The notes under the pieces: generated by a model
Told to the model about the DNA's origin: nothing
Seen by the model: the letters and a program-made list of their open reading frames with translations, nothing else
The model's database searches: none
Position numbers and translations under genes: made by a program
Shown: piece by piece, positions 37,410 through 45,851 of the stretch
How the letters are laid out: the number at the start of each line of letters is the position of its first letter
Position numbering within the stretch: position 1 is the stretch's first letter
NCBI RefSeq assembly: GCF_900112705.1
Contig: NZ_FOMR01000006.1
Location: forward strand, 1-64,000
Direction: 5' to 3'
DNA length: 64,000 nucleotides
DNA from: Lentibacillus persicus
GTDB lineage: Bacteria > Bacillota > Bacilli > Bacillales > Amphibacillaceae

Positions 37410-38762
37410 GTGGCACATATTAATTTTTCCTATAAAAATGCTACGGAATTTTTCAATCAGCACGAACTCGATTATCTATCAGAATTCGTGGAATCAGCAC
37501 ATAAAGCGATTCATAACGACACATTTCAAGGCAATGATTTTCTCGGCTGGGCAGATTTGCCTGACAATTACGACCAAGAAGAATTTACCCGGATAAAAGC
37601 AGCAGCTGAAAAAATAAAAAATGACTCAGATGTTTTGCTCGTAATTGGTATAGGCGGCTCGTACCTGGGCGCACGCGCAGCATTGGAAATGCTTAATCAT
37701 TCATTCCAGAATATGCTTGATAAAACACAAAGGGACGCCCCGCAAGTAATATTTGTCGGCCATCACATGAGTTCAACTTACATCAGCGAGTTATTCGACA
37801 TATTAAAAAATAAAGATGTATCGATTAATGTCATTTCAAAAAGCGGCACAACAACCGAACCTGCAATAGCATTCCGTATCTTCCGCAAATTTCTTGAAGA
37901 CAAATACGGAAAAGAAGAAGCCAAACATCGGATTTTTACCACAACGGATAAAGAAAAGGGTGCACTTAAAACAACCGCTGATAAAGAAGGTTATGAATCA
38001 TTTGTGATCCCTGACAATGTCGGTGGACGTTATTCTGTTTTGACCGCTGTCGGGTTGTTGCCAATCGCCACAAGCGGTATTTCCATCGATGACATGATGC
38101 AAGGTGCCAAATCAGCTATGCATGATCTTGACGAACCGGACATCAACAAAAACCCGGCTTACCAATACGCTGCAGTGCGCAACATTTTATACAGTAAAGG
38201 TAAAACGGTGGAAATGCTCATCAATTATGAACCACATTTGCACTATTTCAGCGAATGGTGGAAGCAACTTTTTGGCGAGAGTGAAGGCAAAGACCAGAAA
38301 GGCATTTTCCCGGCTTCAGCCAATTTCACAACCGATTTGCATTCAATGGGGCAATACATTCAGGATGGACGGCGAGACCTTTTTGAAACCGTCCTGCATG
38401 TCAATCAGCCGAAAAAAGATATTACCCTTGATGAAGATGCGGAAAATGCTGATGGACTCAATTACCTTGCCGGAAAAACCATTGATGAAATTAATGAAAA
38501 AGCTTATCAAGGAACATTACTGGCGCATACTGACGGTGGTGTACCTAATCTTATCCTGGAAATCCCAGAGCTCGATGTTTACACCTTTGGGTATCTCGTC
38601 TACTTTTTTGAAAAAGCATGTGCCTTAAGCGGCTACCTGCTCGGTGTCAATCCATTTAACCAGCCAGGCGTTGAAGCATACAAGAAAAATATGTTTGCCC
38701 TTTTAGGTAAACCGGGGTTTGAGGATGAGAAAGAACATTTGGAAAATCGCTTAAAAACATAG
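37410..38762 (+). CDS. pgi: glucose-6-phosphate isomerase
   Basis: This 450-residue enzyme interconverts glucose-6-phosphate and fructose-6-phosphate, with length typical of Bacillus Pgi. Sugar-phosphate-binding SIS elements are clear: [13 protein letters not shown] near residue 80, [15 protein letters not shown] near residue 143 and [14 protein letters not shown] near residue 205. The start is GTG at 37410, with GAAGGAGG nine bases upstream. It follows yugI as in B. subtilis and ends in a strong terminator. Confidence 0.97.
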   Translation: MAHINFSYKNATEFFNQHELDYLSEFVESAHKAIHNDTFQGNDFLGWADLPDNYDQEEFTRIKAAAEKIKNDSDVLLVIGIGGSYLGARAALEMLNHSFQNMLDKTQRDAPQVIFVGHHMSSTYISELFDILKNKDVSINVISKSGTTTEPAIAFRIFRKFLEDKYGKEEAKHRIFTTTDKEKGALKTTADKEGYESFVIPDNVGGRYSVLTAVGLLPIATSGISIDDMMQGAKSAMHDLDEPDINKNPAYQYAAVRNILYSKGKTVEMLINYEPHLHYFSEWWKQLFGESEGKDQKGIFPASANFTTDLHSMGQYIQDGRRDLFETVLHVNQPKKDITLDEDAENADGLNYLAGKTIDEINEKAYQGTLLAHTDGGVPNLILEIPELDVYTFGYLVYFFEKACALSGYLLGVNPFNQPGVEAYKKNMFALLGKPGFEDEKEHLENRLKT

Positions 38763-38869
38763 TGAGACTCCGACGCGAAAAAATCTCAAATTTTTCCTCT
38801 TAAAATGTTTATATTTTCATACACAGGGTAAGAATAGGAATGTAAGACTTTCTCGTATTCCCCCTGTAA

Positions 38870-38903
38870 GCAAGGCATTATTTAATGCCTTGCTCTTTTT
38901 TTT
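38870..38903 (+). terminator. pgi terminator
   Basis: GCAAGGCATT pairs with AATGCCTTGC around a short AT loop (38870-38893), followed by T8. Confidence 0.92.
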
Positions 38904-38989
38904 CTTCACCTGAGAGCAATAGCTTAACCTATTCCCTGATATCACGTATAATAAAGATTAAGGCATTTTATCTTGCAGGAGGGTTAATT

Positions 38990-40159
38990 GTGGAAAATTT
39001 TAAAAAAGTACATAACCGTGAAAACACACGTTCTGTTAAATGGGATATGCGTCATGTCGTTTTCCAATCTGACGATGTCCTCCCAATGTGGGTTGCTGAT
39101 ATGGATTTCCAAGCCCCAAAAGCTGTCAATGATGCACTTATTGAACGTGCAAAGCATGGGATATATGGATACACAATGATTGATGACAACATTAAAAATC
39201 CGATTATCAACTGGATTTCGAAACGCCACAATTGGGAAATTAATAAAGAATGGCTTTCATTCAGCCCGGGCGTTGTAGCCAGTTTGCATATGGCCGTTCA
39301 AGCCTTTACAAAACCCGGAGACAATATCCTGGTCCAAACACCTGTCTACACACCTTTTTACAGTGTAATCGAAGCTCATGAACGCAACGTTGTTAAAAAT
39401 CCGCTTATTCAGAAAGATTATTATTACCATATTGACTTTGAAGATTTCGAGGAAAAATTGAAACAAGGTGTATCAGCATTTATCCTTTGTTCCCCGCACA
39501 ATCCAGTTGGGCGTGTCTGGAAAAAGGAAGAATTGGAGGAAATGGCACGTCTTTGCGTGAAATATGATGTGTTAATTCTGTCGGATGAAATCCATGCAGA
39601 TTTAATTTATCCGGGTGAAAAACACATCCCGCTTGCTTCACTTTCAGATGAGGTTGCAAATAAGACGATAACGTTTATGTCGCCTTCAAAAACATTCAAT
39701 TTGGCTGGATTGCATGCATCTTATGTCATCACGCCTGATGAAGAAGCAAAAAAACAACTGGATAATCATTTAGTTAAGCAAGGGCATAATCACCTGAATA
39801 CAATGGGGATTACAGCCATCGAAGCAGCCTATCAGCATGGAGAGCAATGGCTTGATGATCTTTGCACTGTTCTCGACGAACATAAAAAATATGTGACGGC
39901 TGTGCTTGAAGAGAAAACCGATGTATTGACTGTTATCCGCTCGGAGGGTACTTATTTGCTCTGGATTGACTGCAGTAAATTACAAATGAACAGCAAAGAG
40001 TTAAAAGCATTTATGAATGAATCCGCAAAAGTCGGTCTGAACGCTGGAATTGATTATGGCGATGAGGGTGAGATGTTTATGCGCATGAACATCGCTTGTC
40101 CGCGTGAAATTCTCGAAGAAGGCGTCAACCGTCTCATCACAGCCGTAAACAACAGATAA
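38990..40159 (+). CDS. patB: MalY/PatB-type aminotransferase (cystathionine beta-lyase)
   Basis: This 389-residue fold-type I PLP enzyme carries the PLP lysine in SPSKTFNLAGLH near residue 233 and the HNPVGRVW motif near residue 166. The N-terminal VKWDMRHVVF and MWVADMDF are typical of PatB/MalY C-S lyases. The open frame begins at 38885, inside the pgi terminator. The GTG at 38990 has AGGAGGG seven bases upstream and begins VENFKKVHNR, so I chose it. It stands alone, and a MITE-like repeat follows 20 bases later. Confidence 0.9.
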   Translation: MENFKKVHNRENTRSVKWDMRHVVFQSDDVLPMWVADMDFQAPKAVNDALIERAKHGIYGYTMIDDNIKNPIINWISKRHNWEINKEWLSFSPGVVASLHMAVQAFTKPGDNILVQTPVYTPFYSVIEAHERNVVKNPLIQKDYYYHIDFEDFEEKLKQGVSAFILCSPHNPVGRVWKKEELEEMARLCVKYDVLILSDEIHADLIYPGEKHIPLASLSDEVANKTITFMSPSKTFNLAGLHASYVITPDEEAKKQLDNHLVKQGHNHLNTMGITAIEAAYQHGEQWLDDLCTVLDEHKKYVTAVLEEKTDVLTVIRSEGTYLLWIDCSKLQMNSKELKAFMNESAKVGLNAGIDYGDEGEMFMRMNIACPREILEEGVNRLITAVNNR

Positions 40160-40179
40160 AGGGCGTTTAATAAAATATA

Positions 40180-40591
40180 GAAAACAGGCTGGGACATAAC
40201 TTATATATTCAATATAAAAGACGAACTATAATCAAGGTTAGCGGAGGAAATATGCGGAGACTCCTGCGGGAAGAGAGGCATAGGTGAGACAACGAAGTGC
40301 CTTCGCACAAAGCAAGACTTCATCGAGTATGCTTCGACCTGCGAGGAGTGCTGCACCACAGAAAAACTTGCAACACGACGAGCACGAGTTGGCTCAACAG
40401 CCGCCCGCGGAAAGCGACGAGCCAAAACATCCACCGATTCCGCTGCGAGTTGCGAGGAGTGGCTGCTACACCGAGAACACTTGCAACACGACGAGCACCC
40501 AAGCATATTTCCGGGGCGGCGTATCCCGCTTCCTTTCCTAATTATCATTCGTCTTTTCATTTCTTTAAACCTTTTGTCCCAGCCTGTTTTC
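40180..40591. repeat. MITE-like interspersed repeat, copy 3
   Basis: Perfect 17-base terminal inverted repeats, GAAAACAGGCTGGGACA (40180-40196 and inverse 40575-40591), bound 412 bases. The element is inverted relative to copy 1, with which it shares TGGCTCGTCGC, GGAGTCTCCGC and flanking blocks. It also shows an internal partial duplication of the GTTGCAAG/CTCGTCGTG block. No transposase is encoded. It fills the gap between patB and the SodC-like gene. Confidence 0.85.
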
Positions 40592-40611
40592 ATTTCTACA
40601 GTTGCTAATTG

Positions 40612-41184
40612 TTATTCTTCCTGTTCCTCATTAAATTCTGTTGGGTCTGTCGGTGTTTCGGCTGATTTTTTTTCATCTTTTGCTATAATCCCGCATGCTA
40701 TACGAGCACCGGACTCCCCGCCCGGCTGGCTTACACCGTCGTCTTGATTTTCATGTATAACGAGTGATGTCCCTTCCCCACCCAGCAACGATTTCTTTCC
40801 ATCCTTTAATGTCGCCTCCGGCAGCATCAACTCAGCATCAACCAATCCCCCTGAATCTGCTTCAATGTTGGGTAAATCACCTAAGTGGGAACCTTCAGGG
40901 TGCATGAGTCCATGCTCATTTCCGTCTGGGTTCAAATGGCTACCGGCTGTTGTAAAATCCGGTGGATCACACTTTGGGTATTCGTGCACATGAATGCCGT
41001 GATAGCCAGGTTCAAGGCCTTCCAGTTTTAACTTCACATCCACACCGCCGTCCCCTTCCGTCAATTGGGCCGTGCCTATCATATCACCGGACGCATTGTA
41101 CATATCCACTGACCGGGAAGTTTCATCATTAGCCTGACAAGCCGTTATGATTAAGAATAAAATAATCAACAGTACGCTTCGCAT
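40612..41184 (-). CDS. Cu-Zn superoxide dismutase-like lipoprotein (YojM type)
   Basis: This 190-residue lipoprotein has lipobox ITAC, with Cys16. The SodC domain has HVHEYPKC (H65, H67), H83, H91, H100, D103 and H144, so the Cu and Zn ligand set looks complete, and the Cys72/Cys164 disulfide pair is present. Some Bacillus SodC-like proteins have lost copper ligands; this one has not, so activity outside the membrane is plausible. An AAAGGAG ribosome binding site precedes the ATG at 41184. The tail is acidic and probably disordered. Confidence 0.9.
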   Translation of the reverse strand: MRSVLLIILFLIITACQANDETSRSVDMYNASGDMIGTAQLTEGDGGVDVKLKLEGLEPGYHGIHVHEYPKCDPPDFTTAGSHLNPDGNEHGLMHPEGSHLGDLPNIEADSGGLVDAELMLPEATLKDGKKSLLGGEGTSLVIHENQDDGVSQPGGESGARIACGIIAKDEKKSAETPTDPTEFNEEQEE

Positions 41185-41233
41185 AATTGTACTCCTTTGC
41201 AGATTCTTTATACTCAGTATCTGCAAGGCAGAC

Positions 41234-41270
41234 AAAAAATAAACAGGCTCATTGTCAAAACAAGCCCGTT
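41234..41270 (-). terminator. terminator of the small membrane protein gene
   Basis: On the minus strand AACGGGCT pairs with AGCCTGTT (one G-U pair), followed by TATTTTTT. It overlaps the stop codon region at 41270. Confidence 0.7.
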
Positions 41271-41452
41271 CACTCTTCTTTCTTTTCTATTTTTTCGCCA
41301 TAATGCTTATCTGTTTTATCCGCTTCTTTTTTTGAATGCTTTATAAAAAAGTACATTGCGATACTTGCTCCAATTATAAAGATAATCAGCACAATAATTG
41401 CAGGAATATATTCGGATTTATCTTCAGGAAAATAAAGAAATTCCATTCCCAT
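41270..41452 (-). CDS. small single-pass membrane protein
   Basis: This 60-residue protein has one transmembrane helix (YIPAIIVLIIFIIGASIAMY, about residues 14-34) and a lysine-rich cytoplasmic-type tail. The ATG at 41452 is eight bases after AAAGGAAG, which fits better than the TTG two codons upstream. It has its own terminator and diverges from kapB. I do not recognise the family; related tiny proteins occur across Bacillaceae. Confidence 0.7.
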   Translation of the reverse strand: MGMEFLYFPEDKSEYIPAIIVLIIFIIGASIAMYFFIKHSKKEADKTDKHYGEKIEKKEE

Positions 41453-41572
41453 TGTCAATCACTTCCTTTAAAATTAATTATAGCATCCATCTGAAACATG
41501 CGGAAACAAAAACGAACTATTGGCGCATCATGCTTAAATTTGGCACAATGGCGTAAAGGAGGTTTATATAAT

Positions 41573-41965
41573 ATGTCAATTTCCATAGGAGAAATTGTTC
41601 AAGTGAAATATAATTCGGGCAAATACATAGGTGAAGTACTGGAAGACCGAGGTGAACGCTTTCTGGTAAAAGTCCATGCTGTTATAAAGCACCCGATGCA
41701 AGGTGACTTGCATAACCCGGGGGAAACTGAAGGGGTATTTTTTCAGCAACGAAAAGCCCTTGCCCATTATGAAAAAATGAATGTCGTTAAATCAGCAGTT
41801 AAAACCTTTGACGGGAATATGCCGGATTATCAGGATTCACTTCAAAATGCAGTCAGCGATATGAAACAGCACCTTTCACAAAAGGATAACGCGTTCAACC
41901 AGCAATCACTGAAGGAAATTGAAGACCTGGAAGAAAATACTTATATAAAAAACTATTATAAATAA
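41573..41965 (+). CDS. kapB: kinase-associated protein B (KapB)
   Basis: This 130-residue protein has the KapB features YNSGKYIGEVLEDRGERF and VKVHAVIKHPMQGDLHNP in its N-terminal half. In B. subtilis KapB is needed for KinB-dependent activation of the sporulation phosphorelay, so this gene implies a sporulating host. The frame extends to 41498, but the ATG at 41573 has a perfect AAAGGAGG. It diverges from the small membrane protein gene and ends in its own terminator. Confidence 0.92.
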   Translation: MSISIGEIVQVKYNSGKYIGEVLEDRGERFLVKVHAVIKHPMQGDLHNPGETEGVFFQQRKALAHYEKMNVVKSAVKTFDGNMPDYQDSLQNAVSDMKQHLSQKDNAFNQQSLKEIEDLEENTYIKNYYK

Positions 41966-41966
41966 T

Positions 41967-42006
41967 AAAATGGAGCTGACGGGCCTTCCCCTAAAGCTCC
42001 ATTTTT
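41967..42006. terminator. terminator between kapB and ptsH
   Basis: AAAATGGAGCT pairs with AGCTCCATTTT around a GC-containing loop, with T/A runs on both sides. Confidence 0.85.
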
Positions 42007-42027
42007 CAATAGCAACCGTTTGGAAGC

Positions 42028-42291
42028 CTATTCACCCAAGTGCTCGTTGACTACTTCGGTAACACCTTTAATCGCTTCTTCTTCATCGCCACCAGTTGCT
42101 GAGATTTTTACTTCAGCACCTTTTGGTATTCCAAGGGACATAACACCCATAATTGATTTCAGGTTAACATCTTTACCATTATATGAGATTTCAATTTCAG
42201 ACTCAAACTGACCAGCTTTATTTACCAGTAATGTTGCCGGGCGAGCATGTACCCCAGTGTCTGCTGTGATTGTAAATGTCTTTTCCTGCAT
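42028..42291 (-). CDS. ptsH: phosphocarrier protein HPr
   Basis: This 87-residue HPr has the phosphorylatable His15 in GVHARPAT and the regulatory Ser46 in [12 protein letters not shown]. The histidine makes it HPr rather than Crh, which has Gln at that position. It therefore could act both in the PTS and, as HPr-Ser46-P, in carbon catabolite repression with CcpA. No ptsI follows, unlike the usual ptsHI operon. The frame extends upstream to 42399, but the ATG at 42291 starts the conserved domain. A TATAAT (complement of 42367-42372) lies about 75 bases upstream. Confidence 0.93.
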   Translation of the reverse strand: MQEKTFTITADTGVHARPATLLVNKAGQFESEIEISYNGKDVNLKSIMGVMSLGIPKGAEVKISATGGDEEEAIKGVTEVVNEHLGE

Positions 42292-42499
42292 TTGCTGTTC
42301 ATCCTTCCGAAAATAAATTCCTAACGTATCCATTCCCTTTATGTTGAAATACGATACATCAATTTCATTATAAACAAAAAGAGTCTGTTTTGAAATCAAA
42401 AAGCAACGAATTATGTGTCATTTTTGTGATATTTGTCTTTAGAGCAGCGATGTGGTACCGTAATTCTACAATCGGCTAATACAAAGGAGGCTTATATAT

Positions 42500-43207
42500 A
42501 TGAGTGTGCATATTGGAGCAAATAAAGGGGATATTGCAGATAAAATACTGTTGCCCGGAGATCCGCTCAGAGCTAAATTTATAGCGGAAACTTTTTTGGA
42601 AGATGTAACCCAGTATAACCAGGTGCGTGGAATGTACGGTTTCACCGGTACATATAAAGGCGAACGAATTTCAGTACAAGGAACTGGCATGGGTGTACCA
42701 TCCATCTCAATTTATGCCAACGAACTGATTCAAGAATACGACGTGCAAAAATTAATTCGCGTTGGCACATGCGGTGCTATTCAAAATGATGTAAAGATCC
42801 GTGATGTTATTCTGGCGCAGGGAGCGACAACTGACTCACAAATGAACCGGATGATATTTAACGGCATTGACTATGCGCCGCTTGCTGATTTTGAATTGCT
42901 TAAAAACGCGTATGACACCGGCAAGGAACAAGGGCTGAATTTACGGGTGGGAAACGTGTTTACAAGTGACACATTCTACCGTGATAACGCCAAGGAAGTG
43001 AATGAACTACTCGCTCAATATAACGTTCTCGCTGTTGAAATGGAAACAACTGCCCTTTATACACTGGCAGCTAAATTCAACCGGCAGGCACTCACTGTTC
43101 TGACCGTATCCGATCATATCCTGACCGGCGAAGAGACAACTTCTGAAGAACGCCAGTCAACCTTCCATGATATGATGGAAGTTGCGCTTGATACGGCGAT
43201 AAAATAA
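42500..43207 (+). CDS. deoD: purine nucleoside phosphorylase, DeoD type
   Basis: This 235-residue PNP-family enzyme phosphorolyses purine nucleosides for salvage. It has the N-terminal [20 protein letters not shown], the phosphate-binding RVGTCGAIQ near residue 87, the substrate EMETTALY near residue 178 and TVSDHI near residue 202. Length is normal. An AAAGGAGG ribosome binding site precedes the ATG. A repeat fragment and a strong terminator follow. Confidence 0.97.
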   Translation: MSVHIGANKGDIADKILLPGDPLRAKFIAETFLEDVTQYNQVRGMYGFTGTYKGERISVQGTGMGVPSISIYANELIQEYDVQKLIRVGTCGAIQNDVKIRDVILAQGATTDSQMNRMIFNGIDYAPLADFELLKNAYDTGKEQGLNLRVGNVFTSDTFYRDNAKEVNELLAQYNVLAVEMETTALYTLAAKFNRQALTVLTVSDHILTGEETTSEERQSTFHDMMEVALDTAIK

Positions 43208-43256
43208 ATTCTCAATTAGTGGGCGTTTACTGCCCGTTACATGCAGGTTAAGATAA
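43203..43256. repeat. short head/tail repeat fragment after deoD
   Basis: TTCTCAATTAGTGGG followed by TTTACTGCCCGTTACATGCAG resembles the head and tail of the modular repeats at 45673-46068, without the central RNA-like cargo. Confidence 0.55.
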
Positions 43257-43284
43257 ATCATTATTAGATATTGCTGATCCTACA

Positions 43285-43327
43285 GCACAAAAAACAGCCT
43301 TTAAGTTCGAAGGCTGTTTTTTTGTGC
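43285..43327 (+). terminator. strong terminator after deoD
   Basis: GCACAAAAAACAGCCTT pairs with AAGGCTGTTTTTTTGTGC, an almost perfect 17-base stem with an internal T-run. Confidence 0.92.
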
Positions 43328-43435
43328 TTTTTCGGTGTTCTGAATACAACGTGTTATGAAATATTTGTGCTTCAAACCACTCAACAGCATCTCCGCAATA
43401 ATCACATCCGCGTTTATTCAAAAGCAACACTCTTA

Positions 43436-43487
43436 TTGTTAACCATTATAAACTATGGTTGACAAAAAAGAGGATTCTGTCTATTAT
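43436..43487 (+). promoter_or_regulatory. bioY promoter with overlapping BirA operator
   Basis: TTGTTAACC (43436-43444), a 12-base spacer and GGTTGACAA (43457-43465) form the classical BirA operator palindrome. Its right arm contains the -35 TTGACA (43459-43464), followed after 17 bases by TATTAT (43482-43487). Biotin-dependent repression by BirA is expected. Confidence 0.92.
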
Positions 43488-43517
43488 CATTTATATAATA
43501 TACAAGGAGGGGTTACG

Positions 43518-44114
43518 TTGAAAAAACTGCGAACGATTGATTTGACCTTCGGGGCAGTCTTTGTCTGCCTCATGGCTATTGGTGCCAACATTACCGTATG
43601 GTTCCCGATGCTTGCTGTGCCTATCGGAGGCGCGACAGTCCCAATTTCACTGCAGACTTTCTTCGCCACGATAGCTGGTTTAATGCTCGGAAAAAGGCTC
43701 GGTGCGATTTCAATGATTACATACATATTAATCGGTGTGGCGGGAGTCCCGGTTTTTGCCCAAATGAAAGCAGGACCAATGCAACTAATCTCCCCCACCG
43801 GCGGATTTATTATTTCATTTATTTTCGTTGCATTCTTTACCGGATTGATTGCCGAACGCAGCAGTAAACCATCTATCCCTATTTATGGGTTCGCATCGAT
43901 TGTTGGATTAGCTTTCAATTATGGGATTGGCGTTACGTACATGTACGCCGCTATGAATACGTGGCTCGAACTCAGCATATCGTACAGTATAGCCTGGAGT
44001 GGTATGATCCCATTTCTTATTAAAGATAGTGGATTGGCAATTTTGGCTGGATTATTCATGGTTAGCCTCGCGAAACGCGTTCCTTCAAGATGGCTTTTAA
44101 CTGTTAAAACCTGA
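43518..44114 (+). CDS. bioY: biotin ECF transporter S component
   Basis: This 198-residue membrane protein has about six hydrophobic helices and the BioY signature GGATVPISLQTFFATIAGLM near residue 38. The TTG at 43518 is seven bases after AAGGAGG; the longer frame from 43455 overlaps the promoter and is rejected. The BirA operator upstream independently supports biotin uptake. No bioY-specific ATPase follows, so it probably uses a shared ECF module. Confidence 0.96.
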   Translation: MKKLRTIDLTFGAVFVCLMAIGANITVWFPMLAVPIGGATVPISLQTFFATIAGLMLGKRLGAISMITYILIGVAGVPVFAQMKAGPMQLISPTGGFIISFIFVAFFTGLIAERSSKPSIPIYGFASIVGLAFNYGIGVTYMYAAMNTWLELSISYSIAWSGMIPFLIKDSGLAILAGLFMVSLAKRVPSRWLLTVKT

Positions 44115-44185
44115 ATCTTGGTCTATTTGTTTATAAGCAGCAAATAATTCTGCATCCATCATGTTTTCTTTGTTCAAACGAGCCC

Positions 44186-44222
44186 TATATATGCTAAAAT
44201 GACGTTATACTTAGCATATATA
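44186..44222 (+). promoter_or_regulatory. inverted repeat around the yuiD promoter
   Basis: TATATATGC (44186-44194) and GCATATATA (44214-44222) form a perfect inverted repeat flanking an extended -10, TGCTAAAAT (-10 at 44195-44200). It may be an operator for yuiD, but no regulator is recognised. Confidence 0.45.
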
Positions 44223-44278
44223 TTTTCCATCTTAAAAGAAGAGGCTTGTTAAAGCAACAGAGAGGATGTTCCTTCTTC

Positions 44279-44752
44279 ATGGATTTTTTTGCAAATTTCC
44301 CTTTATGGGCGGCTTTGTCGGCTATTGTTTTTGCACAGGTTATAAAAATCCCTATAAGGCTGGTTGTTACACGGGAATTTAAGCCAGGGCTTGCCTTTTC
44401 AACCGGCGGTATGCCAAGCAGTCATTCTGCAGCTGTCGCAGCTTTGACAACCGGCGTTGGTATTATCGAAGGTACAGACTCCGTACTGTTTGCTATGTCA
44501 ACTATCTTCAGTGTGATTATTATGTTTGATGCATCAGGCGTTCGCAGACAGGCCGGTGAACAGGCAATTGTAATTAACCAATTAGTCGAGGACTTCCAAT
44601 ATTTCATGGAAGGTGCAAAAGACTGGAACCGTAAAGAACTCTATCAAAAGCGAAAAGAGTTAAAAGAGCTGCTCGGTCACCAGCCAATCGAAGTTTTTTT
44701 TGGCGGATTATCCGGTGTAGCCATTGCCTTCTTCCTTTATCAGTTTTATTAA
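44279..44752 (+). CDS. yuiD: divergent PAP2-family membrane protein (YuiD)
   Basis: This 157-residue membrane protein of the divergent PAP2 (DUF212) family has STGGMPSSHSAA near residue 41 and DASGVRRQAGEQA near residue 83, the two conserved blocks. A phosphatase-like role in the membrane is possible but unproven. I chose the ATG at 44279 by family length; its ribosome binding site (AGAGGA) is rather distant. It converges with yuiC. Confidence 0.9.
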   Translation: MDFFANFPLWAALSAIVFAQVIKIPIRLVVTREFKPGLAFSTGGMPSSHSAAVAALTTGVGIIEGTDSVLFAMSTIFSVIIMFDASGVRRQAGEQAIVINQLVEDFQYFMEGAKDWNRKELYQKRKELKELLGHQPIEVFFGGLSGVAIAFFLYQFY

Positions 44753-44763
44753 ACATAACCGTC

Positions 44764-44801
44764 AAAAAACCCGCTTCACTTTATAGTGAAACGGGTTTTT
44801 T
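44764..44801. terminator. bidirectional terminator between yuiD and yuiC
   Basis: AAAAAACCCGcTTCACT pairs with AGTGAAaCGGGTTTTTT. Confidence 0.92.
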
Positions 44802-44803
44802 CA

Positions 44804-45493
44804 TTAACTTTCATTGATTTGATTTCGGAATACCTGCATTGAGTCGTTTTCATTCAGCTTATTAAGTACCTCTTCAGACAACTGACCGTCACCTTTTTCA
44901 ATAATATAAACCTTAACCTCTTTCTTGCCCCATTCCGAATAAACATCATCTACAGTTTCATAGTACAGATCTATTTTGTTGCCGTTAATCGCGCCGCCTT
45001 TATCGGCAACGACACCATATCCATAATCAGGGATGTACAAAATTGTACCAATCGGAAAAACACTCAAATCGGCTGCAATAGTAGAGTACAAGTCCCGTTT
45101 CACTTTCACTCCTGAATACGTTATGCCGTATTCAGGATGGTCAGGCGTCTTACCGGTCGATTCCACTCCGGCAGTGTAACCGGTTGCCATTACAGTGGCA
45201 CTGGGATATTGTTCAGTATCAACATATTCTTCCAACGTTTGTGGTCCTTCAATCTGCTCACTGGAAATATAGCGTTTTTGCTGTTGTTTTACCTTTAATT
45301 CTTTATTCTTTAACGCGACTTTGCGATCATCAAGATGCGTTTGCGCGTGGGCTGCCGATGTTGTTTTATCCGCTGCCATCCATGCTTCTACATCAGCGAC
45401 GGTCGTGATTGAAATAGATGAAAACGTGATATATAGTGCTCCCACTAACAATAAAACCATCACAGATCGCTGTATTATATTTATTTTAGTCAA
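44804..45493 (-). CDS. yuiC: 3D-domain cell-wall lytic protein (YuiC)
   Basis: This 229-residue protein has an N-terminal membrane anchor or signal (about residues 8-30), a charged linker and a C-terminal 3D domain. The three Asp residues lie in IAADLS, VVADKG and NKIDLYYE, and MATGYTAG opens the domain. The family is a MltA-like lytic transglycosylase related to resuscitation factors. The TTG at 45493 fits the GGAGAGG ribosome binding site better than an upstream GTG. It converges with yuiD as in B. subtilis. Confidence 0.88.
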   Translation of the reverse strand: MTKINIIQRSVMVLLLVGALYITFSSISITTVADVEAWMAADKTTSAAHAQTHLDDRKVALKNKELKVKQQQKRYISSEQIEGPQTLEEYVDTEQYPSATVMATGYTAGVESTGKTPDHPEYGITYSGVKVKRDLYSTIAADLSVFPIGTILYIPDYGYGVVADKGGAINGNKIDLYYETVDDVYSEWGKKEVKVYIIEKGDGQLSEEVLNKLNENDSMQVFRNQINES

Positions 45494-45672
45494 TGATAAC
45501 ACCTCTCCGGCAGCATTCTGGTTTTACTGGAACAGTCTGCAGCAGATTTTCTGCATATATCCGTCCCCTATTGGCTGCCTATTTGGACAGTGTTACCAAA
45601 ATAGCAATTAATATACATTAGACCCGGATTAATTTATAATATTAAGAAATATCAACTATTACACATACATAA

Positions 45673-45851
45673 TAAAGTGAATCTTCAATCAGTGGGGGTT
45701 TTTCCCACTGATTAAGGGGAACAAAGGCTAAGTTCGCCACGTCCTGTGGCAACGCCTTTGTGACCTGCGTCCTGCAGGCCCGAACAGAATCGGACATTTA
45801 TGGACAGTTAGCCGCCGTTCTTCGGCGGGTTACTGCCCATTACATGCGGGA
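45673..45851 (+). repeat. modular intergenic repeat, unit 1
   Basis: The unit opens with TAAAGTGAATCTTCAATCAG and a hairpin (AATCAGTGGG/CCCACTGATT). It carries a Bacillaceae-1-like RNA in the middle and ends with a hairpin (GCCGCCG/CGGCGG) and the tail TACTGCCCATTACATGCGGG. It is directly followed by unit 2. Confidence 0.8.
45715..45785 (+). ncRNA. Bacillaceae-1-like RNA motif, copy B
   Basis: An outer stem, AAAGGC/GCCTTT, encloses GCCAC-GTCCT-GTGGC, followed by CCTGC-GTCCT-GCAGG. Both loops are GTCCT, matching the RUCCU consensus recalled for Bacillaceae-1 RNA. Confidence 0.7.

Noticed and set aside
40201-40593. 130-codon and 103-codon open frames inside the repeat
   Set aside because: They lie inside a MITE-like element, share no domain with transposases and are not conserved in frame in the other copies.
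42028-42291. Crh (catabolite repression HPr)
   Set aside because: His15 is present in GVHARPAT; Crh has Gln at this position.
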